A stretch of DNA of 64,000 bases from Skermanella stibiiresistens SB22 (GTDB taxonomy: Bacteria > Pseudomonadota > Alphaproteobacteria > Azospirillales > Azospirillaceae). The first letter of the stretch is position 1. Each line of letters starts with the position of its first letter. The notes beneath the pieces were generated by a model. It was given only the letters and a program-made list of their open reading frames with translations, was not told where the DNA came from and made no database searches. The stretch is taken from the NCBI RefSeq assembly GCF_000576635.1, contig NZ_AVFL01000005.1:62001-126000 (forward strand), in the 5' to 3' direction. Below are positions 52,124 to 60,738 of this stretch, one piece after another. Both the position numbers and the translations under genes were made by a program.

Positions 52124-53499
52124 TGTCGTCGGAGAGGGGGTTGCCGGAGGGGCTGCTGCTGAGCTTCTACGGCGACGACTACACCGGCTCGTCGGCGGTG
52201 ATGGAGGTGATGAGCTTCGCCGGGCTGCCGACGGTGCTGTTCCTGGGCGTTCCGACGCCGGAACGGCTGGCGCGGTTCACCGGCTATCGCGGCATCGGCG
52301 TCGCGGGTGTCGCGCGGTCGCAGAGCCCGGAGTGGATGGACCGGCACCTGCCGGCGGTCTATCGCACCCTGGCCGGGCTTGGCGCGCCGGTGTCGCACTA
52401 CAAGGTGTGCTCGACCTTCGATTCGGCGCCGCATGTCGGCTCGATCGGGCGGGCGGCGGAGCTGGCGGCGCCGGTGCTGGGGGGAGAGTGGCACCCGCTG
52501 GTCGTGGGCGCCCCCGCCGTCGGGCGCTATCAGGCGTTCGGCAACCTGTTCGCGGTGGCCGCAGATGGCGAGCGCCACCGGCTGGACCGTCATCCCGGCA
52601 TGTCGCGCCATCCCGTGACCCCGATGAACGAGGCCGACGTCCGCGTCCATCTTGGCCGGCAGACGGATCTGCCGATCGGGCTGGTAGACTACGTCGCCAT
52701 GAAGCGGGGCGAGGCCGACGCCATGCTGGCGCGCGAGCGGGCGCGGGGTGCGGCGATCGTGGCGCTGGACGTGGTCGACGACGAGACGCTGGCGGAAGCG
52801 GGGCGGCTGGTCTGGGAACGGGGCGGCGAGCGCCTGTTCGCGGTCGGCTCCCAAGGGCTGCAATACGCGCTGGTGGCGTGGTGGCGCGCGGCCGGGCTGA
52901 TCCCGGAGGCGCCCGCGGCCTTCAAGGCCGGGCCGGTCGAGCGGATCGCCTGCGTCTCGGGCTCGTGTTCGGCGGTGACGGCGGGACAGATCGGCTTCGC
53001 GCTGGACAACGGCTTCGAGGGCGTTCGGCTGGACGCGGCGATGGCGGTCGATGGCCCGGCATGGGAGCGCGAGCTTGGCCGGGCGGGCGACGCGGCGCTG
53101 GCGGCGTTCGGCGAGGGGCGCGACGTGGTGGTGTTCACCGCGACCGGGCCGGACGATCCGGCGGTGGCCTCGATGAGGGCCGCCGTCGAGGCCAGCCGGG
53201 TTCCGATCGACGCGGTCAACGACAGGATCGGCGCCGGGCTGGGCCGGCTGCTGGACCGCGTGACGCGGACGGCCGGGCTGACGCGCGGCGTGATCGCGGG
53301 GGGCGACACCTCGGGCCACGCGGCCATGACGCTGGGGGTCTACGCGCTGACGGCGCTGGCCCCGATCGCGGCGGGAGCCCCGCTGTGCCGCGCCCATTCC
53401 GACGATCCGGCGCACGCAGATCTGGAGATCGCCCTGAAGGGCGGCCAGATGGGTGCGCCCGACTATTTCCGGGCCGCCAAGCGCGGCTCGGTCGATTGA
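52120..53499 (+). CDS. oiaK: 3-oxoisoapionate kinase (four-carbon acid sugar kinase family)
   Basis: A 459-residue protein of the former DUF1537 family. The N-terminal substrate domain has FYGDDYTGSSAVMEV near residue 16 (canonical DDxTG) and the C-terminal ATP-binding domain has GVIAGGDTSGHAAM near residue 394. Its ATG overlaps the stop of the RuBisCO-like gene (ATGA); apnO follows 25 bp after its own stop. The RuBisCO-like/kinase pair is typical of the acid-sugar pathways described for apionate. It would phosphorylate 3-oxoisoapionate at C4. Confidence 0.88.
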   Translation: MMSSERGLPEGLLLSFYGDDYTGSSAVMEVMSFAGLPTVLFLGVPTPERLARFTGYRGIGVAGVARSQSPEWMDRHLPAVYRTLAGLGAPVSHYKVCSTFDSAPHVGSIGRAAELAAPVLGGEWHPLVVGAPAVGRYQAFGNLFAVAADGERHRLDRHPGMSRHPVTPMNEADVRVHLGRQTDLPIGLVDYVAMKRGEADAMLARERARGAAIVALDVVDDETLAEAGRLVWERGGERLFAVGSQGLQYALVAWWRAAGLIPEAPAAFKAGPVERIACVSGSCSAVTAGQIGFALDNGFEGVRLDAAMAVDGPAWERELGRAGDAALAAFGEGRDVVVFTATGPDDPAVASMRAAVEASRVPIDAVNDRIGAGLGRLLDRVTRTAGLTRGVIAGGDTSGHAAMTLGVYALTALAPIAAGAPLCRAHSDDPAHADLEIALKGGQMGAPDYFRAAKRGSVD

Positions 53500-53524
53500 C
53501 GATAAACGGGAGGAAACCGGGAAA

Positions 53525-54373
53525 ATGACGAAGATCGCGCTGCTTGGGGCCGGGGGCAAGATGGGTGTCCGGCTCGCCACCAACCTTCATACATCAGCTT
53601 CGAATGGGAAGTTCACCGTCCAGCACGTCGAGATCTCCGAGGAGGGCCGCAAGCGGCTGAGCGACGCGATCGGCGCCACCTGCGTCGATCAGGAGCAGGC
53701 CTTGGCCGAGGCCGACGTCGTGCTGATGGCCGTGCCCGACCGGCTGATCGGCAAGATCGCCCACACCTTCATCGACAAGATCAAGCCCGGCACGGCGATC
53801 ATCATGCTGGACGCGGCGGCGCCCTATGCCGGCGAGCTGCCGAAGCGGGACGACATCACGTATTTCGTGACGCATCCGTGCCATCCGCCGATCTTCAACG
53901 ACGAGATCGAGCCCGAGGCCAAGAACGACTTTTTCGGCGGCATCGCGGCCAAGCAGCACATCGTCTGCGCCCTGATGCAGGGACCGGAGGAGCACTATCC
54001 CCTGTGCGAGGAGATCGCCCGGACGATCTACAAGCCGGTCATGAACTCGCACCGGGTGACGGTCGAGCAGCTGGCGATCCTGGAGCCGGCCCTGTCCGAG
54101 ACGGTCGGCGCCACCCTGTCGCTCGCCATGCGCGACGCGGTGGACGAGGCCGAGCGCCGGGGCGTGCCGCGCGCCGCCGCCGTGGACTTCATGCTGGGCC
54201 ACCTGAACATCGAACTGGCGATCGCCTTCGGCATCTTCCCGCAGGGCCGCTTCTCCGACGGGGCGCTGCACGCGATCGAGCAGGCCAAGCCGGTGATCTT
54301 CAAGGAAGGCTGGCTGGAGAGCGTCTTCAATCGGGACAGCGTCCTGAAGTCCGTCAAGGACATCTGCAAGTAA
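53525..54373 (+). CDS. apnO: D-apionate oxidoisomerase
   Basis: A 282-residue NAD(P)-dependent enzyme. MTKIALLGAGGKMGVRLATNL is the dinucleotide site; VTHPCHPPIFNDE near residue 118 and the all-helical C-terminal domain match the 6-phosphogluconate-dehydrogenase-like proteins named ApnO. It oxidises and rearranges D-apionate to 3-oxoisoapionate, the substrate of OiaK. GGAGG precedes ATG at 53525. It sits third in the operon RuBisCO-like gene, oiaK, apnO, then TRAP transporter. Confidence 0.88.
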   Translation: MTKIALLGAGGKMGVRLATNLHTSASNGKFTVQHVEISEEGRKRLSDAIGATCVDQEQALAEADVVLMAVPDRLIGKIAHTFIDKIKPGTAIIMLDAAAPYAGELPKRDDITYFVTHPCHPPIFNDEIEPEAKNDFFGGIAAKQHIVCALMQGPEEHYPLCEEIARTIYKPVMNSHRVTVEQLAILEPALSETVGATLSLAMRDAVDEAERRGVPRAAAVDFMLGHLNIELAIAFGIFPQGRFSDGALHAIEQAKPVIFKEGWLESVFNRDSVLKSVKDICK

Positions 54374-54411
54374 CACAAAACAATAAACATGCGATGGGGA
54401 GGAGACACATC

Positions 54412-55380
54412 ATGAAGGGCGCGATTTCGTTGTTTTCGGGCTTGGCCCTGCTGGCGCTGGGCGCCCAGGCCGACGCCGCCGACTATGTCATCAAGGCGGG
54501 TCACGGCACCCAGACCACGCACCCGACCCATCTGGCGCTGGTCAAGTTCGCGGAACTGATGGACCAGAAGACCAACGGCGCGGTCAAGGTCGAGATCTAT
54601 CCCGATCGCCAGCTTGGCGAGGAACGGGAAATGGTCGAGGGGCTCCAGTTGGGCTCGGTCGACATGGCGGTGGTCTCGACCGGGCCGCTGCTGGCCTTCG
54701 TGCCGCAGATCGGCGTGATCGACCTGCCCTTCGTCTTCAAGGACAGCGCCCACGCCTACAAGGTGCTGGACGGCGAGGTCGGGCAGTCGCTGCTCCAGAA
54801 GATGTCGGCCAAGGGTATCGTCGGCATGGCGTGGTGGGAGAACGGCTGGCGTCACCTGACGACCAAGAAGCCGATCCACGAACTGTCCGACATGAAGGGC
54901 ATGAAGCTGCGAACCATGCAGAACCCGGTCCACATCGCGGCCTTCAAGGAGGTCGGCGCGTCGCCGATCCCGATGGCCTGGGGCGAGGTCTTCACCAGCC
55001 TGGGTCAGGGCGTGATCGACGCGCAGGAGAACCCGATCACGATCATCTATTCCAACTCGCTGTGGGAGGTCCAGAAATACGTGACCCTGACCGGCCACGT
55101 CTATGGACCGCACGCCGTGATGGTCAGCGAGACGGCCTGGAGCCGCCTGCCCGCCGACATCCAGGGCAAAATGCGGGAAGCGATGACCGAGTCCACCCGG
55201 TACCAGCGCGAGCAGTCGCAACGGCTGGAGGCGGAGCAGCTGGTCAAGCTCCAGGAGAAGGGCATGGTGATCGAGAAGGTCGACACCACGCCGTTCCGCA
55301 CCGCGACGGCCCATATCGCCGAGACCTCGAAGAACATAGATCCCGCGATGCTGAAGGCGATCCGCGCGGCTGGTGAGTGA
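54412..55380 (+). CDS. dctP: TRAP transporter substrate-binding protein (DctP family)
   Basis: A 322-residue periplasmic binding protein with a Sec signal (about 1-22). The mature part has TTHPTHLALVKFAELMDQKTNGAVKVEIYPDRQLG and MKGMKLRTMQNPVHIAAFKEVGASPIPM near residue 160, the arginine-bearing segment that binds the carboxylate of the ligand. DctP proteins bind organic or sugar acids. Its place after apnO makes D-apionate or a related acid the likely ligand (inference). GGGGAGGAG precedes the ATG. Confidence 0.92.
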   Translation: MKGAISLFSGLALLALGAQADAADYVIKAGHGTQTTHPTHLALVKFAELMDQKTNGAVKVEIYPDRQLGEEREMVEGLQLGSVDMAVVSTGPLLAFVPQIGVIDLPFVFKDSAHAYKVLDGEVGQSLLQKMSAKGIVGMAWWENGWRHLTTKKPIHELSDMKGMKLRTMQNPVHIAAFKEVGASPIPMAWGEVFTSLGQGVIDAQENPITIIYSNSLWEVQKYVTLTGHVYGPHAVMVSETAWSRLPADIQGKMREAMTESTRYQREQSQRLEAEQLVKLQEKGMVIEKVDTTPFRTATAHIAETSKNIDPAMLKAIRAAGE

Positions 55381-55407
55381 CGGCGGGTAGCCACGCGGGG
55401 GAACTCC

Positions 55408-55899
55408 ATGATCGTCATGAAGCTGTGGTACGCGGTTGAGCAGGTGGTCAAGGGTTTCCTGATCCTCCTGGTCACCGCGATGGTGTCGGCCACCCTGGCG
55501 CAGGTGTTCTGGCGCTACGTCTTCAACGACCCGCTGATCTGGTCGGAGGAGCTGGCGCGCTACCTGTTCGTCTGGATCGCGTATCTGTCGGCTTGGCTGA
55601 CGTGGCGGCACCGGGCGCACATAGCGCTGGACGCGGTGACCTATCTGCGCTCGCCGGTGCTGGAGATGTGGTCGGCCAGGATCGTCGAGGTGCTGGTGCT
55701 GGGGTTCTGCGCCTGGACCTTCCACGCCAACTTCCGGCTGCTGGGGCTGACGGTCGACCAGCCGTCCGCCGTGCTGGAGCTGCCGATGGTCTACGTCTAC
55801 GCCGCCTACAACGTCATGACCTTCATGATCTGCGGCGACATCCTGGTCAATTGGCTGATGGGCGCGCTGGCGTCGCGGTCGGTCCGCGTGCCGGCGTGA
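55408..55899 (+). CDS. dctQ: TRAP transporter small membrane subunit (DctQ family)
   Basis: A 163-residue protein with four transmembrane helices; ILLVTAMVSATLAQVFWRYVFNDPLIWSEELARYLFVWIAYL is the DctQ signature stretch (about residues 20-61, here quoted as VFWRYVFNDP and WSEELARYLF). It is the small membrane part of the TRAP transporter, between dctP and dctM. GGGGG lies ten bases before the ATG. Confidence 0.92.
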   Translation: MIVMKLWYAVEQVVKGFLILLVTAMVSATLAQVFWRYVFNDPLIWSEELARYLFVWIAYLSAWLTWRHRAHIALDAVTYLRSPVLEMWSARIVEVLVLGFCAWTFHANFRLLGLTVDQPSAVLELPMVYVYAAYNVMTFMICGDILVNWLMGALASRSVRVPA

Positions 55900-55909
55900 G
55901 GGGAATGGA

Positions 55910-57190
55910 TTGACCATGGCGACCATATTGCTCATCAGCTTCTTCGCGCTGCTGCTGGTCAACGTACCGGTGTCGTTCAGCCTCGCCATCGCCTCGGCGG
56001 CGGCGATCCTGTTCGGCGGCATGCCGGCGGGCGTGATCGTGCAGAAGATGACGGCGGCGATCGACAGCTTCGTGCTGCTGGCGGTGCCGTTCTTCCTGCT
56101 GTCCGGCCATCTGATGGCCCGCAGCGGCATCGCCCGCGACATCATCGAGTTCGCGGATTCGGTGGTCGGCTGGCTGCGCGGCGGGCTGGCCCAGGCCAAC
56201 ATCGCGGCCGGCACGCTGATGGGCGGCATGACCGGCTCGGCGGTTGCGGAGGCGGCCTCGACCGGCGGCGCGCTGATCCCGCCGATGCTGGAACGGGGCT
56301 ACGACCGGCCCTTCACGGCGGCGGTGACGGCCAGCGCCTCCACCCTGTCCGTCGTGATCCCGCCGTCGATCCCGATGATCATCTTCGGCGTGGTGACCGG
56401 CGTCTCGGTGTCGGACCTGTTCATCGGCGGCATCATTCCGGGCATCCTGATGGCCATCGCCTTGATGGTGACGTCGTGGGTGCTGGCGGTCCGGCGCGGT
56501 TATCAGAAGGGCCCGATGCCGACGCTGGGCAGCATCGCCAAGGCGACGCGGGCCAGCGTCTGGGGTTTGCTGATGCCGCTGGTGATCATCGGCAGCATCC
56601 GCTACGGCATAGCGACGCCGACCGAGGCGTCGGTGGTGGCGGTGGTCTACGGGCTGGCGGTCGGCATGCTGGTCTACCGAACCATCACGTGGCGCGACAT
56701 GCCGGGCATCGTGCTGGAAGCCATGGTGACGACCGGCATGGTCATGCTGATGATCGCGACCGCCTCGCTCTATGGCCTGATCGTGACCCGCGAGCAGCTG
56801 CCGCAGGCGGCGGCGCAACTGATCCTGAACCTGACGACCGATCCGTACATGGTGCTGATCCTGTTCCTGGGCGTCTACCTGCTGGCCGGGATGCTGCTGG
56901 ACCTGGGCGCCAACATCATCATCCTGGTCCCCGTGCTGTGGCCGGTGACCCAGAAGCTGGGCATCGACCCGGTGCAGTTCGGCATCGTCACCATCGTCGG
57001 GCTCGCCATCGGCCTGATCACCCCGCCGGTCGGCGCCAGCCTGTTCGTGACCTGCGGCATCGCCAAGGCCAACCTGATCGAGGGCAGCAGGGCGGCCGCC
57101 CCTTTCATCCTCGCGCTGATCGCCGTGGTGGTGCTGATCATCTTCGTGCCGGGAATCGCCACGTGGCTGCCGTATAGTGCCAAGGGGTGA
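55910..57190 (+). CDS. dctM: TRAP transporter large membrane subunit (DctM family)
   Basis: A 426-residue polytopic protein with DctM segments: FFALLLVNVPVSFSLAIASAAA, AVPFFLLSGHLMARSG near residue 65, GGMTGSAVAEAASTGGALIPPML near residue 105 and LGLATPPVG-type LITPPVGASLFV near the C terminus. It is the ion-coupled channel of the TRAP system. TTG at 55910 has GAGGGG six bases upstream; ATG at 55916 is an alternative. Last gene of block 2. Confidence 0.92.
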   Translation: MTMATILLISFFALLLVNVPVSFSLAIASAAAILFGGMPAGVIVQKMTAAIDSFVLLAVPFFLLSGHLMARSGIARDIIEFADSVVGWLRGGLAQANIAAGTLMGGMTGSAVAEAASTGGALIPPMLERGYDRPFTAAVTASASTLSVVIPPSIPMIIFGVVTGVSVSDLFIGGIIPGILMAIALMVTSWVLAVRRGYQKGPMPTLGSIAKATRASVWGLLMPLVIIGSIRYGIATPTEASVVAVVYGLAVGMLVYRTITWRDMPGIVLEAMVTTGMVMLMIATASLYGLIVTREQLPQAAAQLILNLTTDPYMVLILFLGVYLLAGMLLDLGANIIILVPVLWPVTQKLGIDPVQFGIVTIVGLAIGLITPPVGASLFVTCGIAKANLIEGSRAAAPFILALIAVVVLIIFVPGIATWLPYSAKG

Positions 57191-57210
57191 TGGGGAGTGG
57201 TGGTGGAGCG

Positions 57211-57453
57211 ATGCGGGAAATTTCCTTGGAGGAAGCGCAGGCCACACTGTCGGCGATGATCGACGACGCCGTCCAGGGGCGGCCGTCGATCATCACGCGG
57301 CACGGCGAGCCCCAGGTGGTGGTCCTCGGTTTCACGGAGTGGGAACGCCTGTCGGGTGTTCCCTCCTTCGGTCGGCTGTTGCTGTCCGCTCCGCTCGAAC
57401 CGGAGGATTTGCCGGAACGGAACCCGGGGGCGTTCCGCCCGATGGATGTCTAG
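57211..57453 (+). CDS. Solitary Phd/YefM-type antitoxin
   Basis: An 80-residue protein with the Phd/YefM DNA-binding motif: ISLEEAQATLSAMIDDAVQGRPSIITRHGEPQVVVLGFTEWERL, then an acidic tail. Antitoxins of this kind normally precede a PIN or RelE toxin. None follows: the next 330 bp contain only a degraded segment. It may be a true orphan regulator or the survivor of a broken pair. GGAG lies about six bases before ATG at 57211. Confidence 0.85.
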   Translation: MREISLEEAQATLSAMIDDAVQGRPSIITRHGEPQVVVLGFTEWERLSGVPSFGRLLLSAPLEPEDLPERNPGAFRPMDV

Positions 57454-57553
57454 GCCCCAGTCTTTTCGAGGGTCCGTTCGTCGATCTCAGCGTTCCCGGT
57501 CTGCTGGCGGGGCTGTTTGGAACCAAGGCTTTCATGCACCGCCAGCGCGCCGC

Positions 57554-57661
57554 CCGAGCGGTGCCGCGACCTCTCCCGCCAAGGCGGAGGCGGCACGCTC
57601 GAATGGCCGCAAGGGTGGGCGTCCGAGCAAGACAACCGCGCGGCAGGCCGTTGGGACTTGA
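57554..57661 (+). pseudogene. Short remnant with ARxNGxKGGRP motif
   Basis: The frame ending at 57661 reads SPAKAEAARSNGRKGGRPSK, a tail motif of many small alphaproteobacterial proteins (ARANGxKGGRP). No start or preceding domain is visible, so it is probably a gene fragment. An 8-bp dyad (CTTTTTCC/GGAAAAAG, 57681-57698) and two ATAGTGTCG copies follow before the next gene. Confidence 0.35.
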
Positions 57662-57789
57662 ACCTGATATGGGGAGACGGCTTTTTCCAAGGAAAAAGAT
57701 CTCCCTGCGGCATCATAGTGTCGCGTCATCGGATCCTAAAAGCATGATAGTGTCGTTCCCAAGAACAAAGCACCTTGGGGAGTGATGGA

Positions 57790-58497
57790 ATGACGGCACA
57801 GGCGGCACTGGACCAGGAAGCGGCTTTCGGGCTCCACGCGTGGCAGCGGGACTACGCGCTCAGGACGCTGGAAGTCTATGTGTCCGAGGTGGAGAACCGG
57901 GTCTTCACCGCGTTCGAGCAGGCGGGCGAGATTGGAAATCAGTTCGCGGAGGACGGCGAGTCGGTGCCGCCGGCGAGGCAAGCCGGCATCGATCAGTGGT
58001 ACGAGGAGGACGAGCACAGGAAGGACTTGGCGTTCGCCAAGGACCGCATCATCGAGATGGCGGTGGCAGGCCTGTATCACCTGTGGGAACGGCGAGCCGT
58101 CCACATGCTCCGGCTGCATGAGCTGTCGCGGTCGAAATCCGACGATGGCAAGCGGAAGGCCGCGGAGTTGAGCCTGAACGACTTCGGGGAGATCAGGGCC
58201 CAGTTCGAAAGACTGGGATGGGACCTGGAGATCCAGCCCTTCTACAAGAAGCTGAACAAGCTTCGGCTGGTGACGAACGCCGTCAAGCATGGCCCCGGTC
58301 CCGCGATGACCAAGCTGTGGCGCAAGTGCCCGACCCTGTTCTGGCCCTATAATGAACCCGGCCACCCGATCCCCGCCGACCTTCCGGCCGAGCCCTCATC
58401 GGCCAACACGCTGGATCTCACCGCCGACCACTTCCGGGACTACGCCCGCGCGGTGGAAGCCTTCTGGAAGGCGGTGCCGATCATCGATCGGGAGTGA
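57790..58497 (+). CDS. Hypothetical protein, weakly HEPN-like
   Basis: A 235-residue, largely helical cytoplasmic protein. I do not recognise its family. The segment LNKLRLVTNAVKHGPG near residue 155 resembles the LRxxxNxxKHg motif seen in some HEPN/abortive-infection-linked proteins, and the AFAKDRIIEMAVAGLYHLWERR helix near residue 80 would fit a HEPN bundle. The resemblance is weak. It stands alone between a solitary antitoxin and endonuclease III. ATG at 57790 has GGGGAG about eight bases upstream. Confidence 0.75.
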   Translation: MTAQAALDQEAAFGLHAWQRDYALRTLEVYVSEVENRVFTAFEQAGEIGNQFAEDGESVPPARQAGIDQWYEEDEHRKDLAFAKDRIIEMAVAGLYHLWERRAVHMLRLHELSRSKSDDGKRKAAELSLNDFGEIRAQFERLGWDLEIQPFYKKLNKLRLVTNAVKHGPGPAMTKLWRKCPTLFWPYNEPGHPIPADLPAEPSSANTLDLTADHFRDYARAVEAFWKAVPIIDRE

Positions 58498-58676
58498 GGC
58501 GAGGCTACCGAACGCCGTTCCTCATCCGCTCCCGACCCGGGCGGCGTTCGGGAAACGTCCGAAACAGCCGCTGATCAGGCGACCGCATGACGGTGTCATC
58601 ATCTCGTCGGTCATCGTGGCCACCTTGGGTCCAGGATAGTTGTGGTGACCAGCCCCGGGAAACACGCAAGCGGCGG

Positions 58677-59432
58677 TCAGATCACGTTCGCGCCGATGGA
58701 ACTTGACCCCAACGCCTGTTCCACCGATGCCGATTCGGTCCGCCGCGCCTGACCCGTCGGGCACAGGTCGAGCAGGACGCAGCGGTGGCAGGCGGGGTTG
58801 CGGAAGAAGCAGCAGCGCTGGCCATGGAGCATCATGACCTCGTGGTTGTCGTAGATCCGCTGGGCGTCCCAATCCTCCGGCAATTGGGCCGACAGCACGG
58901 CATGGGAGGGGCCGACCGCCAAGTTCGCCGGGATCATGCCGGTGCGGACCGCGACCCGGTGATGGTGGCTGTCGACCGGCAGCGCCGGGCGGCGGAGCGT
59001 GCTGAAGCTGAGCACGGCGGCGCTGGTCTTGGGTCCGACTCCCGTCAAGCCTTCCAGCCAAGCGCGGGCTTCCGGGACCGGCAGATCGGCCAGGAAGTCC
59101 AGGGAAAGCTCGCCGCGCCGTTCCGTGACACCGCGCAGGATCGCCTGGATGCGGGGAGCCTTCTGTTCCGGCCATGTCACGCCGGCGATGGTGGCCTGAA
59201 TATCGGCGGTCGGCGCGTCGCGCACGGCGGCCCAGTCGGGATAGGCCGCGCGCAACGCCTTGAAGGCCCGCCCCGAGTCGGCGTTGCGCGTCCTGTGGGA
59301 TAGCAGGGACGACACCAGTTCGCTGAGCGGGTCCAGCGTGTGGAAATAGGCCACCGGACATTCATAGGCGACGCAGAGCCTTTGGTGGATCTCCAGCACC
59401 TTCTCAATCAACCCGTCCGTATTCTCGGACAT
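58677..59432 (-). CDS. Endonuclease III-type DNA glycosylase/AP lyase
   Basis: A 251-residue HhH-GPD protein. The helix-hairpin-helix LTGVGPKTSAAV carries catalytic Lys135; VDSHHHRV carries catalytic Asp154. A [4Fe-4S] cluster is formed by Cys208, 215, 218 and 224 (Cx6Cx2Cx5C), as in Nth. It removes oxidised pyrimidines from DNA. ATG at 59432 has AGGAGG eight bases upstream. HHHRV instead of the usual HVxRV pattern makes it a divergent Nth paralogue, so I leave the gene symbol blank. Confidence 0.92.
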   Translation of the reverse strand: MSENTDGLIEKVLEIHQRLCVAYECPVAYFHTLDPLSELVSSLLSHRTRNADSGRAFKALRAAYPDWAAVRDAPTADIQATIAGVTWPEQKAPRIQAILRGVTERRGELSLDFLADLPVPEARAWLEGLTGVGPKTSAAVLSFSTLRRPALPVDSHHHRVAVRTGMIPANLAVGPSHAVLSAQLPEDWDAQRIYDNHEVMMLHGQRCCFFRNPACHRCVLLDLCPTGQARRTESASVEQALGSSSIGANVI

Positions 59433-59497
59433 CTCGGCAACCTCCTGTCGCGGACAAGGTCACTTAGTTCGAGGGATTGGCGGGAAAAGCCGGGTTG

Positions 59498-59974
59498 TTA
59501 GAAAAGGCCGTGGAGCAGCGTTCGGCGCGACCGGCGAACCGTCACCACCAAACCTGCGGCGCGGCGTTGGATGTCCTGGCAGCGGAAGGGTTCCGCCACC
59601 CTGTCAGGCTCGCCGAAGGCACCGCCGGTCACCGACTCGAAGAAGCCAATCAGGTCGGTATCGGCATCGAACCGGAACAGCCAGCTCTCGCGGTCCAACA
59701 GATCCAGCCAAAGCTCTATCCGCCGTTGCAGGCCCATGATTTCCGCCCGCAAGCGGACACCCTCCACACCCAGGTCAAAGGCCGGCGTCATCCAGAGGCC
59801 CACGCCAGCGACCGCCAATCGCTCGATATCCCGGCACAGGTCATCGGTGCGGGCCGACAGGTCGTGGCTCCGCAGGCCGACGCGGTTCAGCGCCGTGTTG
59901 GCCAGCGCCGTCAGCATCGCTCCCCCCAGCGCGCCGCCCAGCAGACTGCCAAGGAATGCCTTGTCCTCCCACAT
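59498..59974 (-). CDS. Hypothetical protein with N-terminal membrane segment
   Basis: A 158-residue protein. Glycine-rich LGSLLGGALGGAMLTALANTAL (about residues 8-29) may insert into the membrane; the rest is charged and helical, with paired acidic and basic stretches. I do not recognise a family. It lies 116 bp after a STAS-like gene on the same strand and could share its transcript. GGGGG precedes the ATG. Confidence 0.6.
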   Translation of the reverse strand: MWEDKAFLGSLLGGALGGAMLTALANTALNRVGLRSHDLSARTDDLCRDIERLAVAGVGLWMTPAFDLGVEGVRLRAEIMGLQRRIELWLDLLDRESWLFRFDADTDLIGFFESVTGGAFGEPDRVAEPFRCQDIQRRAAGLVVTVRRSRRTLLHGLF

Positions 59975-60090
59975 GGATCAGCCCCCGAGCCCAGTTTGCG
60001 AATGGAACGCCACGTTTAAATGTTCGTGGTTTGTTCACTATAACCGTGCAGGCGTCCAGAACCAAGAGTGGGTTGATGGCGAAAAGGATT

Positions 60091-60420
60091 TTATTCCGAC
60101 TCAGGACTCACAGGCGACAGTCCGAGGATGTAACGCTCGATCGCCATCTTGGTGTGTCGATACCCCTCATCGGCTTCGATGATCAATCGATGTTCCAGAT
60201 CAACCCTGGAAAATCCCAGGGTTGGGAGGGTGCCGAAGACCTCTTCGAGCCATGCCATGGAATAGGATGGACCGCCTATCCTGACCACCACGTGGCCGCC
60301 CCCGCGCAAGGCCGGCACCAGCAGGTCGTCGCGGAACGCCTCCGCGCTATGGGGTCCATCGGAACGGCAGCGGCCACCCGTGACCAGCGAGAAGTCTCGG
60401 CCGATGTCGATCACCGTCAT
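60091..60420 (-). CDS. STAS-like (DUF4325) protein
   Basis: A 109-residue protein. The pattern FSLVTGGRCRSDGPHSAEAFRDDLLVPAL, then VVVRIGGPSYSMAWLEEVFG and the terminal LEHRLIIEAD fits the STAS-like DUF4325 family, which shares the anti-sigma-antagonist fold. Its partners are often sensor ATPases elsewhere in the genome. ATG at 60420 has GGAGG five bases upstream, better than the ATG 15 bases earlier. Function unknown. Confidence 0.82.
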   Translation of the reverse strand: MTVIDIGRDFSLVTGGRCRSDGPHSAEAFRDDLLVPALRGGGHVVVRIGGPSYSMAWLEEVFGTLPTLGFSRVDLEHRLIIEADEGYRHTKMAIERYILGLSPVSPESE

Positions 60421-60543
60421 CGCATCCTCCGGCATGGCGGAGTCCGGTCCGCCAGGGATCGGCCCGCGCCAGTGAGGTTAGCGAAAATCCCGCCGATCTT
60501 CGAGTACAGTTTATCGAGACGGTCCGCTAAGCGCCGTGGGCCG

Positions 60544-60738
60544 TCACGAAGTCGAAAGGCCGCAACTCCACTTGCGAACGCGATACTTGGGATGGGCGTC
60601 CGCCCATTGCACCGCCAAACGCTGACCTTCGAACATGCAGGAGTGCATGCTCATCTGGTTCGACGCGAAAGGCGGCCATTCCTTGTGGCATTGTGTCGGA
60701 TCGGCGGCGAGGCAGACGAGCAAAACCAATTCGATCAT
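60544..60738 (-). CDS. Small conserved Cys-rich protein, unknown
   Basis: A 64-residue product starting MIELVLLVCLAADPTQCHKE and ending YRVRKWSCGLSTS, with four Cys. This short pattern (LVLLxCxxADPxxCxxE... HPKxxVxxWxC) recurs as a small protein in many Proteobacteria. The first residues are hydrophobic, so it may be exported. GGAGGG lies six bases before the ATG. Function unknown. Confidence 0.75.
   Translation of the reverse strand: MIELVLLVCLAADPTQCHKEWPPFASNQMSMHSCMFEGQRLAVQWADAHPKYRVRKWSCGLSTS

Noticed and set aside
57454-57789. A PIN- or RelE-type toxin gene after the solitary Phd antitoxin
   Set aside because: No frame shows a PIN start (VDTN-type) or RelE core; only a short tail fragment is readable.
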